Assembly: GCF_023156505.1 (NCBI RefSeq)
Contig: NZ_JALNMJ010000001.1
Location: 434,001 to 498,000 of the forward strand
Origin: Roseibium sediminicola
GTDB lineage: Bacteria > Pseudomonadota > Alphaproteobacteria > Rhizobiales > Stappiaceae
Direction of reading: 5' to 3'
DNA: 64,000 nucleotides
Below the pieces are notes generated by a model. It was not told the origin of the DNA. It saw nothing but the letters and a program-made list of their open reading frames with translations, and did not search any database. The position numbers were made by a program, and so were the translations under genes. Shown piece after piece: positions 61,429 through 64,000 of this stretch; positions within the stretch are counted from its first letter, which is position 1; the number at the start of each line of letters is the position of its first letter.

Positions 61429-61556
61429 CTTCCCGGCCAAGCGAAGCGCGAGCCGGGACCGGGGTGCCAGAAACCAATGTTAGATATTCCATTTCCATGG
61501 AGAGGACACGGCTCCCCGGTCCCGGATCTCCGTTGCACTGCGTCCGGGACGACGAT
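61429..61556. repeat. Long imperfect palindrome, interspersed repeat copy 3
   Basis: The left arm CTTCCCGGCCAAGCGAAGCG and what follows, and the right arm from TCCCGGATCTCCGTTGCACT to GTCCGGGACGACG, match the copy at 22351 in sequence and plan, with a different centre. It lies between the convergent lysK and proC-like genes. Confidence 0.75.
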
Positions 61557-61628
61557 CGATAGCGTTGGCAAATAAGCTGCGTCGAGCGCCGCCTCTTTAA
61601 ATCGTGCAGATCAATGGGAGGTTGCCGC

Positions 61629-62432
61629 TCAATCCCCGCCCGCAATAGTGCGCACGCGTGCGGTGCTGGCCTCGAAGCCCTCGGCGATCAGGCGCGGCAG
61701 GTCCAGCTCCTGCATCCTGACCAGTCCGCTTGCCGTCGTTCCGGCGTAGTCGATCATTTCTTTGACCCGGTCTTCGGGGGAAATCGCATCCGCGGACATG
61801 ATCTGGCCCGAGGCCAGAAACAGCTGCTTGACCGCCCTGACGGCAATCTCCGGCGCGACGCCATTGGCAAGCGCGTAACGCACCATGGCGTCGGCGAAGA
61901 AGGCCGCGAAGCCCGGCACCGGTCCGGTGAGGGCGGTGAAGACCTCGATCTGGCGTTCGTCCTGGACCTCGTCCGAAAGGCCGCAGGCGGACAATAGGGT
62001 GTTGACAGCCTCTCGGTCCGGGCCGGGCAGGCCGTCAGGCGCGGTCCAGGGCGAATAGGCCAGCCGCTGGCGCGCCGCCGGGCTCGACATGGCGCGGATG
62101 ACCCGGCTTGACCCCGTCAGATCGGAGAGCGCTTCAAGCGAAACACCCGCCATCACGGAGAAAACCAGTTTGCCCCGCGCTTCGATACGGACTGACTCAA
62201 TGAGGGCCGGCGGCACCGACAGCACGATGATGTCGCAGGCGTCGGCGAGCGCCTGATTGCTGTTTGTGAAGGTGATGTCCGGCCAGGTGTCGAAACCGGC
62301 ACTGTTGCCGGTCCGGTTCGAGATCCACAGACTGTCCGGGGCCAGGCAGCCGCTTTCCAGCCAGGCGGTCGCCATCGCGCTGCCGAGCTGGCCGGTGCCG
62401 CCGATGATGCCGAGGGTCTTTTTCAGAGACAT
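61629..62432 (-). CDS. Pyrroline-5-carboxylate reductase (ProC)-like protein
   Basis: A 267-residue protein: NAD(P) fold GIIGGTGQLGSAMATAWL, VLSVPPALIESV, then a helical dimer domain with FTALTGPVPGFAAFFADAM and DYAGTTASGLVRMQELDLPR, all ProC landmarks. The usual VRAMPNTPA is replaced by VIRAMSSPAARQRLAYSPW, so substrate binding differs from standard ProC. It may reduce another imine or be a regulatory paralogue. Confidence 0.75.
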   Translation of the reverse strand: MSLKKTLGIIGGTGQLGSAMATAWLESGCLAPDSLWISNRTGNSAGFDTWPDITFTNSNQALADACDIIVLSVPPALIESVRIEARGKLVFSVMAGVSLEALSDLTGSSRVIRAMSSPAARQRLAYSPWTAPDGLPGPDREAVNTLLSACGLSDEVQDERQIEVFTALTGPVPGFAAFFADAMVRYALANGVAPEIAVRAVKQLFLASGQIMSADAISPEDRVKEMIDYAGTTASGLVRMQELDLPRLIAEGFEASTARVRTIAGGD

Positions 62433-62531
62433 GAAAAACTCCGGAGATCATTGCTGTGAACTCCGGAGCCTAGCGGGGACAAACTGGACTGTCACGCGGG
62501 TTGGAACGAACCCTGATGGCCGGATAGCATC

Positions 62532-64000
62532 CTATTTGTGTTCGTCGAAGAACTGCACACCGGCCTTCGTGCCTTCCACCCAGATGACATGGCCAAGGCG
62601 TTCCCTGCCTTCATAACGCACGCAGACCGTTTGCCCTGTTTTGAGGCCGGAAACGCCTTTGAGGCCGACACCGGTGCCGGACAGGTTTTCAAGCGTGACA
62701 GACTGGGTTTTGCCTTCGACCTGGATTTCCGCCCTGGTTTCCATGTCCTGGCGCGGCGATCTGCGGGCCTCCGCGTCCTTGAGTTCCTGTTCCATGGCGG
62801 CCGCAAGGTCCTGCAGACCTTTCAGCACCTTTGTGCTGGCCTTTTCCAGGTCCACCAGCGCAACGAAGGCCTCCGTGGTGTTGCCTTGTTCGGCCGCGCT
62901 CAGCGCGCGGTGACCGGCATCGTGGACGTCCTTGTGGGGAGCAACGAGGTTCTTGAACGCCGAATGCGCCCGGATCTTCTCGTTCTTGATGTTGTCATAC
63001 CACTTTCCAAGACGGCAGTGATGGTGGTCCGGCATGGCCGTTGAGGCCCAGTCGTCATGGCCGGTAACCGTGTCGACGACCCGCTTCTTGAAGAGCACGT
63101 GATCGATGCGCGCCATTTCGATCAGGGACCTGTCGGAATCGGCGTCGAAGAAGGTTTTTGCAGAGCCGCTGAAGCTGTCGTTGCTCTTCTTCAGAACCTT
63201 CTGCATGCTGCCGAGCTGCTCGTCCGTGTTCCGGTTGGAGTCCGCCACATTTGCGACATTGCGCGCAATCTCGTGGCTGGCTTCTTTCTGCTGGTGCAGG
63301 ATCTCCGTGATCTGGGTGACGCGGTCGGAGACATTTCCGACCATGCCGTCGATGGACTGCATGATTTCATTGGCGGCCGTGATCGCGTCCTCGCCGTTTT
63401 GAACCGCACCTTCCGAACTTTGAATGGCGGTCTGGATGGTTTCCATGCCTGCCGACAGGGCTTCGATCCGCTGCGCAATATCCTCGGTTGCCTTGCCGGT
63501 CTGCGAAGCCAGTGTCTTGACCTCGGAGGCCACAACAGCGAAGCCCCTGCCGGCTTCCCCCGCGCGGGCGGCTTCGATGGTTGCGTTCAGGGCCAGGAGG
63601 TTTGTCTGGTCGGCGATCGACTGGATGACCGACAGGAATTCGCTGATCTGGGAGGCGGCTTCGCTGAGGTCGGCCAGGCTCTGAGAAGTCTGCCGGGACG
63701 TCGACGAAATGTCACCGATGGCCTTGGAGACGGCCGACATCTTGTCGAGCCCGTCCTTCGCGGCGGCGTTGGTGTGATTGGCTTCCTCGGCGGCGCCTTC
63801 GCTGTTCTCGGAAATCTGCCCGATGGAGGCGACAAGCTGGTCGGCGGCCGCTGAAATCGACTGGCCGTTTGCGTTGGCTTCCTGCGTGTTCCGCGACAAC
63901 AGGGCCATCGACATGACGATCTCGTTGAGTTCGCTGATCGTGTTGGCGGTCGTGCGCAGATTGTTGAGATCGATGGTCTCGCGCTTTTCCAGCTCCTCCA
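62532..64000 (-). CDS. Chemoreceptor signalling protein with CZB and PilZ domains, 3' part
   Basis: The frame remains open to the right edge, so the N-terminus is missing; about 489 residues are seen. A methyl-accepting signalling coiled coil (hairpin tip [20 protein letters not shown]) is followed by a CZB zinc-binding domain ([31 protein letters not shown]) and a C-terminal PilZ domain with RRSPR (RxxxR) and NLSGTGVG (NxSxxG). CZB senses zinc or hypochlorite, PilZ binds cyclic di-GMP, and the coiled coil signals to CheA. No membrane segment is in the visible part. Confidence 0.9.
   Translation of the reverse strand, partial: EELEKRETIDLNNLRTTANTISELNEIVMSMALLSRNTQEANANGQSISAAADQLVASIGQISENSEGAAEEANHTNAAAKDGLDKMSAVSKAIGDISSTSRQTSQSLADLSEAASQISEFLSVIQSIADQTNLLALNATIEAARAGEAGRGFAVVASEVKTLASQTGKATEDIAQRIEALSAGMETIQTAIQSSEGAVQNGEDAITAANEIMQSIDGMVGNVSDRVTQITEILHQQKEASHEIARNVANVADSNRNTDEQLGSMQKVLKKSNDSFSGSAKTFFDADSDRSLIEMARIDHVLFKKRVVDTVTGHDDWASTAMPDHHHCRLGKWYDNIKNEKIRAHSAFKNLVAPHKDVHDAGHRALSAAEQGNTTEAFVALVDLEKASTKVLKGLQDLAAAMEQELKDAEARRSPRQDMETRAEIQVEGKTQSVTLENLSGTGVGLKGVSGLKTGQTVCVRYEGRERLGHVIWVEGTKAGVQFFDEHK

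Noticed and set aside
59851-61440. 529-codon minus-strand frame opposite lysK
   Set aside because: Antisense shadow of the class I lysyl-tRNA synthetase; no ribosome site or domain.

Overview
The window (64 kb, mostly GC-rich) looks like a chromosomal segment of a marine alphaproteobacterium of the Hyphomicrobiales (Rhizobiales) type. A Roseibium/Labrenzia-like (Stappiaceae) bacterium is my best guess. The evidence is a GcrA cell-cycle regulator, class I lysyl-tRNA synthetase, the two-domain dCTP deaminase, a SAM-II riboswitch in front of metZ, the argD-argF-hslO, metZ/dcd/apaG and dnaJ-lipoprotein-pdxH neighbourhoods, and a bacterial voltage-gated sodium channel. The species assignment is inference.

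Layout. 1-8.2 kb: the end of an FAD amine oxidase, an exported protein, an intergenic block with a TA-flanked MITE and CTAG-bounded hairpin repeats, acetyltransferases, a MarR operon facing an ArsR-SRPBCC operon, a DnaJ-type chaperone, a lipoprotein and pdxH. 8.2-13 kb: a CorA transporter, a 47-codon ORF, small membrane proteins and an MBL hydrolase. 13-22.3 kb: a complete phosphate regulon, phoR-pstS(1)-pstS(2)-pstC-pstA-pstB-phoU-phoB, with Pho boxes before both pstS genes and a terminator after the second. 22.3-26.8 kb: gcrA, then argD-argF-hslO. 26.9-38.4 kb: an RND efflux pair, hydrolase, sterol desaturase-like protein, solute-binding protein, Lrp regulator, DUF1127 protein, and a LuxR response regulator convergent with a hybrid histidine kinase.

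38.4-50.2 kb is the accessory core. It holds a second hairpin cluster, a 2715-residue VCBS/cadherin-type surface or secreted protein with seven propeller-like repeats, a graveyard of IS481 and IS5 fragments, an AT-richer 633-residue membrane protein I cannot assign, and tRNA-Gly(CCC). 50.4-64 kb returns to conserved genes: the sodium channel, YigZ, dcd, the SAM-II riboswitch with metZ, a LysE exporter facing a LysR regulator, a CDP-alcohol phosphatidyltransferase, apaG, hydrolases, TerB, lysyl-tRNA synthetase, a ProC-like protein, and a chemoreceptor carrying CZB and PilZ domains that runs off the right edge.

Functional links. PhoR/PhoB and PhoU should control the Pst transporter through the Pho boxes. 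SAM should switch metZ through the riboswitch. LysR probably controls the divergent LysE exporter through a long inverted repeat. The strongest candidates for undescribed biology are the CTAG hairpin family, the orphan 633-residue protein beside the tRNA, the giant adhesin with no secretion genes nearby, and a possible small RNA on the minus strand upstream of phoR. No complete new defence or mobile system is visible.
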